Assembly: GCF_019375475.1 (NCBI RefSeq)
Contig: NZ_JAHXGQ010000004.1
Span: 496,001-560,000, forward strand
Source: Saccharothrix obliqua
GTDB taxonomy: Bacteria > Actinomycetota > Actinomycetes > Mycobacteriales > Pseudonocardiaceae
DNA: 64,000 nucleotides
Reading direction: 5' to 3'
In this document: in pieces, positions 1 to 8,674 of the stretch
How positions within the stretch are numbered: the first letter of the stretch is position 1
Layout: every line of letters begins with the position of its first letter
The notes under the pieces: generated by a model
What the model saw: only the letters and a program-made list of their open reading frames with translations
Told to the model about the DNA's origin: nothing
Database searches by the model: none
Translations under genes and position numbers: made by a program

Positions 1-297
1 CTCCACCGCGTCGGGGAAGGAGGCGGCCTCGGCGGGTGACTTGGCGGTGAGGACCTTCATGGAGACCCGCAGCGCCTCCAGGACCTCCTCCTCCAGTTGG
101 CCTTCGGGGGTGGTGGAGAGGTCGACCCGGGACGCGTGGAGGACGCCGCGCAGTTCCGCGGACAGGTGGGCGAGCGCCTTGAGTCCCGCGTAGCGCTCCT
201 GGATCACCGGCCCGGGGTCCGCGTGGGACACCAGCACCATCACCCCGAAGACCGCCTTGCGCAGGGCCCGGCTCTCCGCGTCCGTGTAGAAGATCAT
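1..297 (-). CDS. Conserved hypothetical protein (partial, cut by window edge)
   Basis: An open frame on the minus strand starts at ATG 297 and runs off the left edge, giving the first 99 residues (MIFYTDAESRALRKAV...). The segment has no stop codons, uses codons normal for this genome, and looks soluble and mostly helical, with Leu/Ala/Glu-rich stretches such as EGQLEEEVLEALRVSMKVLT. No family was recognised. The start is the first plausible one. An upstream in-frame stretch reads GFILIA, so the true start could lie a little further upstream. The product cannot be named from this fragment. Confidence 0.5.
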   Translation of the reverse strand, partial: MIFYTDAESRALRKAVFGVMVLVSHADPGPVIQERYAGLKALAHLSAELRGVLHASRVDLSTTPEGQLEEEVLEALRVSMKVLTAKSPAEAASFPDAVE

Positions 298-512
298 GGC
301 GATCAGGATAAAGCCGGCCGGACGACCTGAACCCGCGCCCGGTCGCCGCGGGGCAGCCGATCGCGACGGCCCGGCCCCGCCCTCCGGCGGTCGACCGCAC
401 GTCCACCGGCACCGCCTCGCACGCGGGTGGTCGCCTGCTTCCCCGGTGGGGCCGGTGTTCCGGTCGGCGAGGCGGCGGGCGCGCTCCGCCTGGTCCACCC
501 GCGATGTCGCGG

Positions 513-1178
513 CTACCTGCCGGTGGACAGCGCGCCCCTGCCGGTGGAACTCCTCGGGTCACGCCAGATCGGGTACAGGGAGGGTCCGTCGGGCAGGGCG
601 ATCGGCGGCTCCAGCCTGGAGAACCCGGCTCGCTCGTACAGGGCCGCGCTGCGGGCCGAGGTCGCTTCGCCGTAGAAGGGCGTCCTCCTGTCGTCGCACC
701 AGGCCACGACCTGCGACAGCGCGGCCTTGAACAGGCCCCGCCCCCTCGCCCCCGCCGCGACACCGCCGTAAATGGCGTAGAGGTGCGGCGGCAGAGCGCG
801 GCGGCGTTGTTCGGCCAGCCTGCTGCACGTCCGGATCGCGTCCATCCGCGCGTGGAGCACCGGGAGGTCGATCACGTCGTCCTCGGTGGGCTCACCGCCG
901 GGCGGACAGGCCGTGTAGACGCACTCGTAACCGGGTGAGGCCATCACCACGCCGCCGTGCGCGGCGGTCCAGTCCACAGTGGCCGCGAAGAATTCCACCA
1001 GACACCCGGGTCGTGACCCGTCGTCCGGGAACAGCCACCGGGCGACCGGGTCGTCGCCGAACACCTCGGCCAAGGCGGCGGCCACGTCGGCGCGCTCGCC
1101 GTCGTCCACCCTGCGGAAGGGCAGGCCCGCGCTCCATTCGGTCCGGCCCTGTGCACGGACACCACGACCGCCAGTCAT
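513..1178 (-). CDS. GNAT-family N-acetyltransferase
   Basis: A 221-residue protein with the layout of GCN5-related acetyltransferases, which move an acetyl group from acetyl-CoA to an amine. The acetyl-CoA loop is seen as YGGVAAGARGRGLFKAAL (the R/Q-x-x-G-x-G/A motif), followed by a C-terminal strand/helix pair reading YGEATSARSAALYERAGFSRL, typical of the family end. The N-terminal half (ERADVAAALAEVFGDDPVARWLFPDD) matches actinobacterial GNATs whose substrates are unknown. The frame stays open upstream to 1262, but ATG 1178 (MTGGRGVRAQ) gives a normal family length. It stands alone, so the substrate cannot be inferred. Confidence 0.8.
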   Translation of the reverse strand: MTGGRGVRAQGRTEWSAGLPFRRVDDGERADVAAALAEVFGDDPVARWLFPDDGSRPGCLVEFFAATVDWTAAHGGVVMASPGYECVYTACPPGGEPTEDDVIDLPVLHARMDAIRTCSRLAEQRRRALPPHLYAIYGGVAAGARGRGLFKAALSQVVAWCDDRRTPFYGEATSARSAALYERAGFSRLEPPIALPDGPSLYPIWRDPRSSTGRGALSTGR

Positions 1179-1943
1179 GAGCGGCAGGTACCCGCGCCCG
1201 ACCGGGTCAACCCCGACGACCGGCCGGTACGGCGAGGTTTCAGCCGAACGTGGGCCGCCCACCCGGCTCGGTGCAGCACCGGTCGGCTACCAGTCCCCGC
1301 CGTCACCCCCGTAGTACGCCCGGGTCGACAACCCGGCATCGCCGGCGGGGGATTCCCGGTGACCGGGTGCACCAGGTCGCCAACCGCGGTGCCGAGGGCG
1401 ATCGTCGCCCACGCGATGTGCAGCACCTCGGCCTCGCCGGACAGGGGCAGGTCCGCACATCCCGCCCGGCGCGGCGCGTCCAGGTCCGGCACGGGCGTGC
1501 CTTCGCCGCACCCAACCGGTCCGCCGCTGCCGACCAACCCGTCGAGCGGTCAGCCGCTCGGCGACCGCGTCACCCGGCCCGGCGGCGCCCCGGCGAGCGG
1601 CACGCGCCACGTCGGTCACCGCTTGGCCGCGACGACTACCCATCAGGCGGGCTCCCGGAGGGTTTCGGCGCATCGCGGACCGGCCCGCCACCCGCGAGCC
1701 GCCCTCGGCCGGCCTGCCACCGATGCCATCGGCGACGCGCCGGCAGCGGCCCCGCATCCGACCCCGGCCACGGCGACAGCGGCCCACACCTCGCCCCGAA
1801 CGACGCGGCGGCGGCTTGCGCCCCGGCCCCAACCGACAACGCGTCGGCGGCGATGCGCGGCCCGACCCGGCGGCAGGCGTCGGGGGGCGGGGACGCGGTT
1901 CTTGTCCCAGCATGGTGGGCGCGAACCGGTCGAAGGAGGGCGC
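1179..1943. other. 765-bp region without a recognisable gene
   Basis: All six frames hold only long GC-driven open frames with low-complexity Arg/Ala/Pro content. A minus-strand stretch around 1380-1450 could read AEVLHIAWATIALGTAVGDL, which is protein-like, but it has no good flanks and may be a gene remnant. The antiporter's ribosome-binding site lies at the right end. Confidence 0.4.
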
Positions 1944-3560
1944 GTGCTGGAGGTCATCACCGTCGCGGTCCTGGCTCTTGTGATCATCGCCGCCGCCGCG
2001 GTGCTCGCGCCCCGCCTGGGTGTCGCCGCCCCGCTGGTGCTGGTCCTGGTGGGCATCGCCACCGCCCTGGCGCCGGTGCTGGAAGACGTCGTCATCAACC
2101 CGGAGTGGGTCCTCGAAGGGCTGCTGCCACCGCTGCTCTACGCGTCCGCGGTGTCGATGCCCGCCATGAACTTCCGCCGCGAGTTCCGCGCCATCAGCGG
2201 CCTGTCCGTGTTGCTCGTGGTCGCGACCGCCCTGGTGCTGGGCGGTCTGTTCGCGTGGCTGGTCCCCGACCTCGGGTTCGTCTGGGGCGTGGCGCTGGGC
2301 GCGATCATCAGCCCCACGGACGCGGTGGCGACGTCGATCATCAAGGGCACCGGCCTGCCGCGCCGCGTGGTGGTCCTCCTCGACGGCGAGAGCCTGCTCA
2401 ACGACGCCACCGCCCTGGTGCTGCTGCGCACGACCGTCGTGGCCACCGCGGCGGCGTTCTCGTTCTGGGGCGCGCTGGGCACCTTCGCCTACGCCATCGC
2501 GGTCGCCGTCGTCGTGGGCGCGCTCGTCGGCTGGGGCAACCTGGCGGTGCGCCGACGCGTGGGCGACGCGACCGTGAACACGATCCTGTCGTTCACCGTC
2601 CCGTTCGTGGCGGCCGTCCCGGCGGAAGCGCTCGGCAGCTCCGGCCTGGTCGCCGCCGTCGTCGCGGGCCTCATCACCGGTTTCCGGGCGCCCCGCGTGC
2701 TGCCGCCCCAGCACCGCGTCTCGGACGCGCAGAACTGGGCGTCCGTGGAACTGGTCCTCGAAGGCGTGGTCTTCCTCGCGATGGGCCTCCAGCTCTCCAC
2801 GATCCTCACCGAGGTGCACCGCGAGCACACCGGCCTCGGCGCGGCGATCGGGATCGCGGCCATCGCGCTCGCCGTGACGCTGCTGGTCCGCACCGCCTAC
2901 GTGACACCCCTGCTGTGGGCGCTGCGACGACGCGCGTCACGCGGCGAGGCGATCCAACCCCGCATCGCCGCCGTGAACGAACGCCTCGAAGCAGGTCAAC
3001 CGGTCGGGTGGCGGCGGCAGCCCTCGCCGCGCGACCTGCAACGCCTCGCCACCCGCGTCCGCCGCGGGCTGGCCGACATCGACTACCTGCTGCGCCAGCC
3101 GCTCGGCGTCCGCGAGGGCTCGGTCGTGGTGTGGGCGGGTATGCGTGGCGCGATCACCGTGGCCGCCGCGCAGACCCTCCCGGAGAACACCCCGCACCGG
3201 CCGCTGCTGGTGTTCATCGCCTTCGCCGTGGCGACCATGTCGTTGCTGGTGCAGGGCGGCACGGTGGGGCCGCTGGTCAAGCGCCTGTTCCCGGACCGCG
3301 TGGACGAGGACGAGGCACGCGAGCAGCAGGAGGAGCGGGAGCAGATCCTCGCGCTGCTGCGCGACGCGGCCCACGACACCCCGCGCCCACCGGGCACCTC
3401 CAACAAGCAGCACTACATCGCCGTGCTCAACGCGCAGCGCGACGCGCTCCTCGACGCCCGTGACGACGGCGTGTACGACGCCGACGCCCTCTCCGCCGCG
3501 CTGCGCAACATCGACGCGGCCCAGATCACCCTCGAACTGCGTGGCGGAGCCAACGGCTGA
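1944..3560 (+). CDS. Na+/H+ antiporter, CPA1 family
   Basis: A 538-residue polytopic membrane protein that exchanges Na+ (or K+) for protons across the cytoplasmic membrane. The N-terminal 400 residues form about 12 hydrophobic segments. The CPA1 signature region is visible: LLPPLLYASAVSM in the early helices, then GAIISPTDAVATSIIKG and LLDGESLLNDATALVLLR, which contain the ion-binding Asp and the conserved ESLLND motif. WAGMRGAITVAAAQTLP is also typical of bacterial NhaP/TIGR00831 antiporters. A hydrophilic C-terminal tail (about residues 440-538) is charged and probably cytoplasmic. GTG 1944 was chosen because GAAGGAGG lies five bases upstream; the longer open frame upstream is not protein-like. 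It appears monocistronic. Confidence 0.9.
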   Translation: MLEVITVAVLALVIIAAAAVLAPRLGVAAPLVLVLVGIATALAPVLEDVVINPEWVLEGLLPPLLYASAVSMPAMNFRREFRAISGLSVLLVVATALVLGGLFAWLVPDLGFVWGVALGAIISPTDAVATSIIKGTGLPRRVVVLLDGESLLNDATALVLLRTTVVATAAAFSFWGALGTFAYAIAVAVVVGALVGWGNLAVRRRVGDATVNTILSFTVPFVAAVPAEALGSSGLVAAVVAGLITGFRAPRVLPPQHRVSDAQNWASVELVLEGVVFLAMGLQLSTILTEVHREHTGLGAAIGIAAIALAVTLLVRTAYVTPLLWALRRRASRGEAIQPRIAAVNERLEAGQPVGWRRQPSPRDLQRLATRVRRGLADIDYLLRQPLGVREGSVVVWAGMRGAITVAAAQTLPENTPHRPLLVFIAFAVATMSLLVQGGTVGPLVKRLFPDRVDEDEAREQQEEREQILALLRDAAHDTPRPPGTSNKQHYIAVLNAQRDALLDARDDGVYDADALSAALRNIDAAQITLELRGGANG

Positions 3561-3638
3561 GTCCACTATGGACAAAGAGCGTCACCCGATTGGCCGGACT
3601 AGACGCGACCGCGTCCGCAACAATCGGGACGCCTCACA

Positions 3639-3657
3639 CCAGTCCACTGTGGACTGG
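3639..3657. promoter_or_regulatory. Perfect inverted repeat, possible operator
   Basis: CCAGTCCACTGTGGACTGG has 9-bp arms around a single central base. It lies about 90 bp upstream of the next gene's start. A shorter related repeat, GTCCACTATGGAC, lies at 3561-3573 directly after the antiporter stop. A TACGCT at 3706-3711 could serve as a -10 element for the downstream gene. A regulator-binding site is inferred from the symmetry and position only. Confidence 0.4.
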
Positions 3658-3748
3658 CGTGGCGATTCGTTCAATCGGTGCATCCGCGACCACACGGGTA
3701 GGCACTACGCTACGACCAGCGCCGATGCCACCCGACCCGGGGAACGCG

Positions 3749-4933
3749 ATGACCCTCCAGGAACCGTCGAACGAGGAGCTGCGCGAGCGCGTGGCGAACG
3801 TGCTGGGCCTGGTGCGCGACAACGCGCTGCGCGCCGAACGCGAGGGACGGCTCACCGACGAGGTCGTGACGGCGCTGAACGCGACCGGGCTGCACCGGAT
3901 GAACGTGCCCCACCGCTACGGCGGCTACCAGACCCCGGCGACCGCGCAGGTTGAGGTCATGGCGGCGCTCGCCGGGGCCTGCGGGTCGACCGCGTGGGTC
4001 GAGGCCATCCACCAGGCCGGTTCCCGGATCGTGTCGTTGTTCACCGACGAGGCGCAGGACGAGGTGTTCGCCGACCCCGACGTGCGGATCTGCGGCGCGT
4101 TCACCACGACGCTGACCGCGGTGCCCACCGGCGGCGGTTACGTGGTCAACGGCCGGTGCCCGTTCAACACCGGCTGCCGGCACTCGCGGTGGGACGTCAT
4201 GATCGCCACCACCGCACCGGTCGACGGTCGGCCGCCGGAGCCGATGTGGGTGCTCGTGCCCCTGGCGGAGCTGGAGGTCCTGGACGACTGGGACGTCACC
4301 GGGCTCTCCGGTACCGGCAGCAACACCGTCGTCGCGCACGACGTGTTCGTGCCCGAGCACCGCACCCTGCACGTGCTCCCGACCCTGACCGAGGGCCGGT
4401 TGCGGTCGGTGGCCAACGCGACCGACCCGTTCTACCGGATCGCGATCGTGCCCCTCCTCTGCGCGACCAGCAGCGCGACACTCCTCGGCATGGCCGAAGG
4501 CGCGCTGTCCGACTTCACCGAGCGGATGCACCACCGGGGCATCGCCTACACCGAGCACCACGCGCAGCACGAAGCGCCGGTCACCCACTTCCAGCTCGCC
4601 GAGGCCACGATGAAGGTGGCCTGCGCCCGCCACCTCACCACCCACATCGCGCGCGGGGTGGAGGCCGACGAGACCGGGCGCACGACGCCCACCATGCGGG
4701 ACCGAGTCAACGCGCGCGCCACCATGGGTTACGTCGCCCGGCTCGCGCGGGAGGCGGTGGACATCGTCGGCTCGGCCAGCGGCGGCTCGTCCCTGCGCAC
4801 GACCGCGCCCATCCAGCGCATCACCCGCGACGTCCGGGCCCTGAGCATGCACGGTCTCATCGCGCCCACGACCAACCTGGAACTCCTCGGCCGCTCGCTC
4901 GCCGGGATCGCGCCCACGACGCCGTTCGTCTAG
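3749..4933 (+). CDS. Acyl-CoA-dehydrogenase-fold flavin monooxygenase/hydroxylase
   Basis: A 394-residue protein of the acyl-CoA dehydrogenase superfamily, closest in character to the two-component flavin-dependent hydroxylase branch (HsaA/indole-oxygenase type) rather than true fatty-acyl dehydrogenases. The N-terminal helical domain (LRERVANVLGLVRDNALRAE...HRMNVPHRYGGYQ) is followed by a middle beta domain with GGGYVVNGRCPFNTGCRHS and DDWDVTGLSGTGSNTVVAHDVFVP. The C-terminal helical domain carries DIVGSASGGSSLRTTAPIQRITRDVRALSMHG. The usual catalytic Glu of acyl-CoA dehydrogenases is not evident, which fits a hydroxylase. ATG 3749 was chosen over ATG 3725 because a purine-rich GGGGAA precedes it. 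No flavin reductase gene is adjacent, so the substrate is unknown. Confidence 0.75.
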   Translation: MTLQEPSNEELRERVANVLGLVRDNALRAEREGRLTDEVVTALNATGLHRMNVPHRYGGYQTPATAQVEVMAALAGACGSTAWVEAIHQAGSRIVSLFTDEAQDEVFADPDVRICGAFTTTLTAVPTGGGYVVNGRCPFNTGCRHSRWDVMIATTAPVDGRPPEPMWVLVPLAELEVLDDWDVTGLSGTGSNTVVAHDVFVPEHRTLHVLPTLTEGRLRSVANATDPFYRIAIVPLLCATSSATLLGMAEGALSDFTERMHHRGIAYTEHHAQHEAPVTHFQLAEATMKVACARHLTTHIARGVEADETGRTTPTMRDRVNARATMGYVARLAREAVDIVGSASGGSSLRTTAPIQRITRDVRALSMHGLIAPTTNLELLGRSLAGIAPTTPFV

Positions 4934-5058
4934 GACGGGGAGGGTTGCTCCGACACCGTGACGGCGCCGTTCGCACCGTCAACTGACAAAGCCCGCGAGG
5001 AGACGTGAGGAAACGTCGGCGGCGGTTAGCGTGTGCGGATCAACGCTTCGGAGGTGAC

Positions 5059-7167
5059 ATGTACCTCGCTCGGGTTCCTCATCGGCGCAGGCGCCCCCTG
5101 CTCCTGGTCGCCGCGTTGTTCTCGATCACGGCCCTGGCCGCGGGCAACACCGGCGCGCTCGCCGCTTCCCCCGACGTGCCGCCGCACCCCTGGCAGTACG
5201 ACCACTGGCCGCAGCAGCAACCGTGGCAGCAGAGCCGGGACGACGCGCGGGTGATGGCGCGGGGCGCGTTCCCCGGCCCCATCGACCCGCAGAACTGGGT
5301 GAACCCGGACCACATGACGTGGGAGCGGGACTACCGGAAGATCCCCGGCACCAACTGGGCCGACCCGGCGGTCCGGGGATCGGTCAAGAACTTCAAGGGC
5401 GCGTTGGTCCTGTTGGACTACCCGAACCAGCCGTTCGTCGTGACCCAACCGCAGGGGTCGACGGTGTTCGCCAACCCCAGCGCGGAGGCCCACGACGTCC
5501 CGCGTGACCAGGTCGCGCGGTTCTACCAGGACTTCCTGAACAAACCCAACGCCCTCAACCGCGGCCACACCGTCCACGAATACTGGATGGAGGACTCCGG
5601 CGGGCGTTACGGCGTCGACCTCACCGCGTTCGGCCCGTACACCATGCCGGGCAAGGACCACGAGTACGCCATGGAGTTCCAGGCGGACGGCGACTGCCCG
5701 GCGGGCGACCGCTGCGACCGCGACATCCGCACCGACGGCCGCGCCGCGTGGGTCGCCGACGTCGGCGCACAGGTGCCGGCGGGCTTCGACTTCGTGTACT
5801 TCCTGTCGGCGGGCCAGGACGAGTCCGGCACCTGGCAGGAGTTCGGGACGATGAAGTTCCCGACCAAGGAGGACGTGCCCGACGAGTTCGGGCCGCCCGA
5901 CCCCGCCCTGCCCAACTGGTCCGCCACGCGGTACGTGGACTGGACGTCGTGGGCGGCGGGCTCGGCGTTGTGGCCCAACGCGGGCGGCGGATCGTCCACG
6001 CAGGCGGAGAGTTCCGGCCAGGGCGTGTACGCGCACGAGCTGAGCCACCTGCTCGGCATCGGCGACAACTACAACAACCCGTACGGCAACCCGCCGCGCC
6101 GCGCGTACACCGGCATCTGGGACATGCTGTCCCGCGGTTCGTTCAACGGGCCCGGCGGTCCGCACTCCCGCTGGGTCGTCCCGGCGACCGCGGGTGGTTC
6201 GATGGGCGCGCAACACGTGCTGCGCAACAAGATGAAGCTCGGCATCGTGGACGAGCGCAACGTGCTGCGCCTGTCCCGCGAGGCGCTGGCCGACTCGGGC
6301 GTGGTGATCGCCGAGATCACCGCACGCGCGGTCCAGCCGGGCCCGAAGGGGCTCTCCGGCGTGAACATCGCGCTCGGCGGCGGGGACCTCTCCCCCGCCT
6401 GCGACGTCCGCACCAACCCGCTGTGCGACGGCGGCGGCTACCAGAACTACACGGTCGAGGTCGTCGACCGGATGGGCGCGGACTCGTTCACGCCGGACGC
6501 GGGCGTGCTGCTCGCCAAGACCAAGAACGAGGACCGCGCGCCGTTCGCGTGGGTGGTCGACGCCAACCCGCAGGACATCGGCATGACCGACTACGTCCTG
6601 CCGGACGGGCGGAAGGTGCCCATCACGATCGGCGACTACCGGCAGCTCTCGGACGCGTTGTTCCACGCCGGCACGGGCTCGGGCAGCGAGTACGAGTACG
6701 TCGACCAGGCCAACCGCCTGCACTTCTACGTGCTGGACGTCAAGCGCGACCGCCAGGGCGTCCTGTCCTACGTGGTGGCCATCCGGTCGCTGGACGGCGC
6801 GGGCCCGCAGCAGCGGGGCGTGCGCGTGCTGCCGACCGCCGGCCGGACCGGCTCGGACGGCGTGGCGACCTGCCGGTTCCCGCTGTTCAACACCGGCCGG
6901 AGCGCGGCTCCCGCCGGGCAGCACCCGGAGGACGTCGGCCAGTACCTCGGCGGGGACGTCTACCGGCTGTCCGCCACCGGCGGTCGCGGCTGGGCGGTCT
7001 CCGTGCCCAACGAGCTGGCGACGGCGCGGTTCGGCCGCGCGGTGGAGGTGCCGGTGCACGTCAAGCGGGACGGGGGCGCGCTGCTGTCGACGGTGACCCT
7101 GAAGGCCACCTCGGAGAGCGACCCCACCAAGACGTCCACCGCCACCTGCACGGTGCTCGGGCGTTGA
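5059..7167 (+). CDS. Secreted M6-like zinc metalloprotease
   Basis: A 702-residue exported protein. The N-terminus is a clear signal peptide: a basic stretch (HRRRRP), a hydrophobic core LLLVAALFSITALAAG and AxA-type cleavage sites. The zinc-binding HELSH motif lies at residues 326-330 and continues as LLGIGDNYNNPYGNPP, with IWDMLSRGSFNGPGGPHSRW after it. This arrangement matches the M6/immune-inhibitor-A-like group (usually HExxH followed by a downstream Asp/Glu and a WDxM segment). The 300-residue C-terminal part is beta-rich and has Cys pairs (CDVRTNPLC) that could form disulfides. ATG 5059 has GGAGGTGA just upstream. It most likely degrades extracellular protein; its targets are unknown. 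Confidence 0.8.
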   Translation: MYLARVPHRRRRPLLLVAALFSITALAAGNTGALAASPDVPPHPWQYDHWPQQQPWQQSRDDARVMARGAFPGPIDPQNWVNPDHMTWERDYRKIPGTNWADPAVRGSVKNFKGALVLLDYPNQPFVVTQPQGSTVFANPSAEAHDVPRDQVARFYQDFLNKPNALNRGHTVHEYWMEDSGGRYGVDLTAFGPYTMPGKDHEYAMEFQADGDCPAGDRCDRDIRTDGRAAWVADVGAQVPAGFDFVYFLSAGQDESGTWQEFGTMKFPTKEDVPDEFGPPDPALPNWSATRYVDWTSWAAGSALWPNAGGGSSTQAESSGQGVYAHELSHLLGIGDNYNNPYGNPPRRAYTGIWDMLSRGSFNGPGGPHSRWVVPATAGGSMGAQHVLRNKMKLGIVDERNVLRLSREALADSGVVIAEITARAVQPGPKGLSGVNIALGGGDLSPACDVRTNPLCDGGGYQNYTVEVVDRMGADSFTPDAGVLLAKTKNEDRAPFAWVVDANPQDIGMTDYVLPDGRKVPITIGDYRQLSDALFHAGTGSGSEYEYVDQANRLHFYVLDVKRDRQGVLSYVVAIRSLDGAGPQQRGVRVLPTAGRTGSDGVATCRFPLFNTGRSAAPAGQHPEDVGQYLGGDVYRLSATGGRGWAVSVPNELATARFGRAVEVPVHVKRDGGALLSTVTLKATSESDPTKTSTATCTVLGR

Positions 7168-7171
7168 CCGA

Positions 7172-7201
7172 CCGGGGTGGGCGTTCCCGCGCCCACCCCG
7201 G
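7172..7201. terminator. Bidirectional hairpin terminator
   Basis: A perfect 12-bp stem (CCGGGGTGGGCG, bases 7172-7183, with its complement at 7190-7201) closes a 6-nt loop. It sits between two convergent genes and probably ends transcription from both sides. No U-tract is present, as is usual in actinomycetes. Confidence 0.7.
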
Positions 7202-7204
7202 CGC

Positions 7205-8254
7205 TCAGCCGAAGGCGGGCATCACCTGGTCGTGGACCAGGCGCAGTTGCGCCTGTGCGTCGGGCACGCCGGGCAGGTCCAGCCCGGAGAGGGCGTGGAC
7301 CAGCGCGGAATCGGTGATCGCGAGGATCAGGTGGTTGATCCCGGCGGGTTCGATCTCGCGCTTGAGCTTGTCGACGCACTCCGCGGGCGTGCCCGCGATC
7401 GACAGCCGCTCCGCCACCGGCGCGGGGGTGAGGTCGTAGGCGCGGCGCAGGTCGCCCGCGTCGGCGGCGGCGATGGCCGGGCGCAGGTCGGCCGGGTCGA
7501 CGTCGTTGCGGGCCAGCTGCTCCTCCGACATCGACGACGCGTAGAGGGCGACCATCGCGCGCGCCGCCCGCTTCGCCGCCGCGCCGTCCTCCGCGACCGC
7601 GAACACCACCCAGGCGCCGAGGTCGAGCGTTCGCCAGTCACGTCCGGCCCGCTCGGCGCCCACGCGCACGTTGTGCACCATGTACTCGTAGGCGCGCAAC
7701 GAATAGCTCAGCGAGTGGTGGACGCCGTCGGCGACCTCACCCGCCAACCGGAACGACCGGGGGCCGCGCATCGCGCCGAGCTTGAGCGGCAGGCGTCGCT
7801 GCACCGGGCGGGCGGACGTGAACAGGCCGCGGTAGTGGAAGTGCTCGCCGTCGTGGGTGATCGTGCCCTCGTCCAGGAACGTGCGCATCACGTGGTGCGC
7901 CTCCGCGACGCGGGACAGCGGTTTGTTCCTGGTCCAGTCGATCCCGTACTGCGCGAGCAGGCCGAAGTTGCCGCTGGAGATCACGCACTCCGCCCGGCCG
8001 CCGGTCAGTTCGTCCAGCGTCGCCGCCGCCTGCGCGATCAACGTCGGTTCACGCAGCACCACCGGTGACAGGCAGGGTCCGAGGCGGATGTGCCGGGTCT
8101 GGTCCGCGGCGGCGGCGAACAGCAGCCACATGTCCTTGTGCCAGGTCTCGTCCGCGGCGTAGACGGCGTGGTACCCGAGTTCGTCCGCCAGGCGGATGGC
8201 CGCGAGGGAGTCCCGCAGCGGCAGGTCCGGCAGCATGGCGTAGCTGAACTTCAT
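7205..8254 (-). CDS. LLM-class (luciferase-like) flavin/F420 oxidoreductase
   Basis: A 349-residue TIM-barrel protein of the bacterial luciferase-like superfamily, many actinobacterial members of which use coenzyme F420. The start MKFSYAMLPDLPLRDSLAAIRLADELGYHAVYAADE gives the first barrel strand and helix. IRLGPCLSPVVLREPTLIAQAAATLDELTGGRAECVISSG is the characteristic conserved block that lines the cofactor pocket. The C-terminus (AGTPAECVDKLKREIEPAGINHLILAI) matches the last strand/helix pair. Length fits the family. It is convergent with the metalloprotease and has no operon partner, so cofactor and substrate remain inference. Confidence 0.85.
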   Translation of the reverse strand: MKFSYAMLPDLPLRDSLAAIRLADELGYHAVYAADETWHKDMWLLFAAAADQTRHIRLGPCLSPVVLREPTLIAQAAATLDELTGGRAECVISSGNFGLLAQYGIDWTRNKPLSRVAEAHHVMRTFLDEGTITHDGEHFHYRGLFTSARPVQRRLPLKLGAMRGPRSFRLAGEVADGVHHSLSYSLRAYEYMVHNVRVGAERAGRDWRTLDLGAWVVFAVAEDGAAAKRAARAMVALYASSMSEEQLARNDVDPADLRPAIAAADAGDLRRAYDLTPAPVAERLSIAGTPAECVDKLKREIEPAGINHLILAITDSALVHALSGLDLPGVPDAQAQLRLVHDQVMPAFG

Positions 8255-8330
8255 GGTTCCCCCGTGGGGTCGGCTCCACCGCCGAGCCTGGCACGGGTGC
8301 CGGGTTCGGCGAATGCGCCGATCGGGTCCG

Positions 8331-8546
8331 TCACCGGTTCCGGGTACCGGTCACCCCCGAGGGCGACCCGGTGGTCAGCTCGTGCAGCCCGCGAGCGTCG
8401 TCCAGGACCACGAGCACCGGCCGGATGCCCTCCTCCACGGGTTTCGCGACCCGCCGGGCGGCCGGCACCTGCTCGGCCATCGCGGGGTCGTACTCGCCGG
8501 AGAACGAGGTCCGGACGCCGAAGTTACCGGACGGGCCGCCGGTCAC
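8331..8546 (-). CDS. Possible small hypothetical protein
   Basis: A 71-residue frame from GTG 8546. It contains FSGEYDPAMAEQVPAARRVAKPVEEGIRPVLVVLDDARGLHELTTG, which is more protein-like than the low-complexity frames around it. The middle part could be one helix followed by a beta strand. No family or ribosome-binding site was recognised. It lies between the LLM oxidoreductase and the TetR gene, all on the minus strand. It may be a remnant or a spurious frame. Confidence 0.3.
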   Translation of the reverse strand: MTGGPSGNFGVRTSFSGEYDPAMAEQVPAARRVAKPVEEGIRPVLVVLDDARGLHELTTGSPSGVTGTRNR

Positions 8547-8674
8547 GCCGTGCCCGGGACCAGGTCCAGGTGGGCGTCCAGGACCCCCGCCACCTGGTCG
8601 GGTCCGAGGTGCGGCCGGACAGGCCGGTGGCCGTGCCGGGCAGGACCGCGGCGACGGGTCCGCGGTGAACCGGC

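Noticed and set aside
1175..1537. A 120-codon minus-strand frame in the 1179-1943 gap
   Set aside because: Only a short piece looks protein-like; there is no ribosome-binding site, family match or conserved ending.
1287..2828. A 513-codon minus-strand open frame opposite the antiporter
   Set aside because: It is a shadow of the antiporter, with repetitive Asp/His/Arg-rich sequence and no domain.
5026..7059. A 677-codon minus-strand open frame opposite the metalloprotease
   Set aside because: It is a shadow frame rich in Val/Arg/His; the plus strand has a signal peptide, HELSH motif and a good ribosome-binding site.
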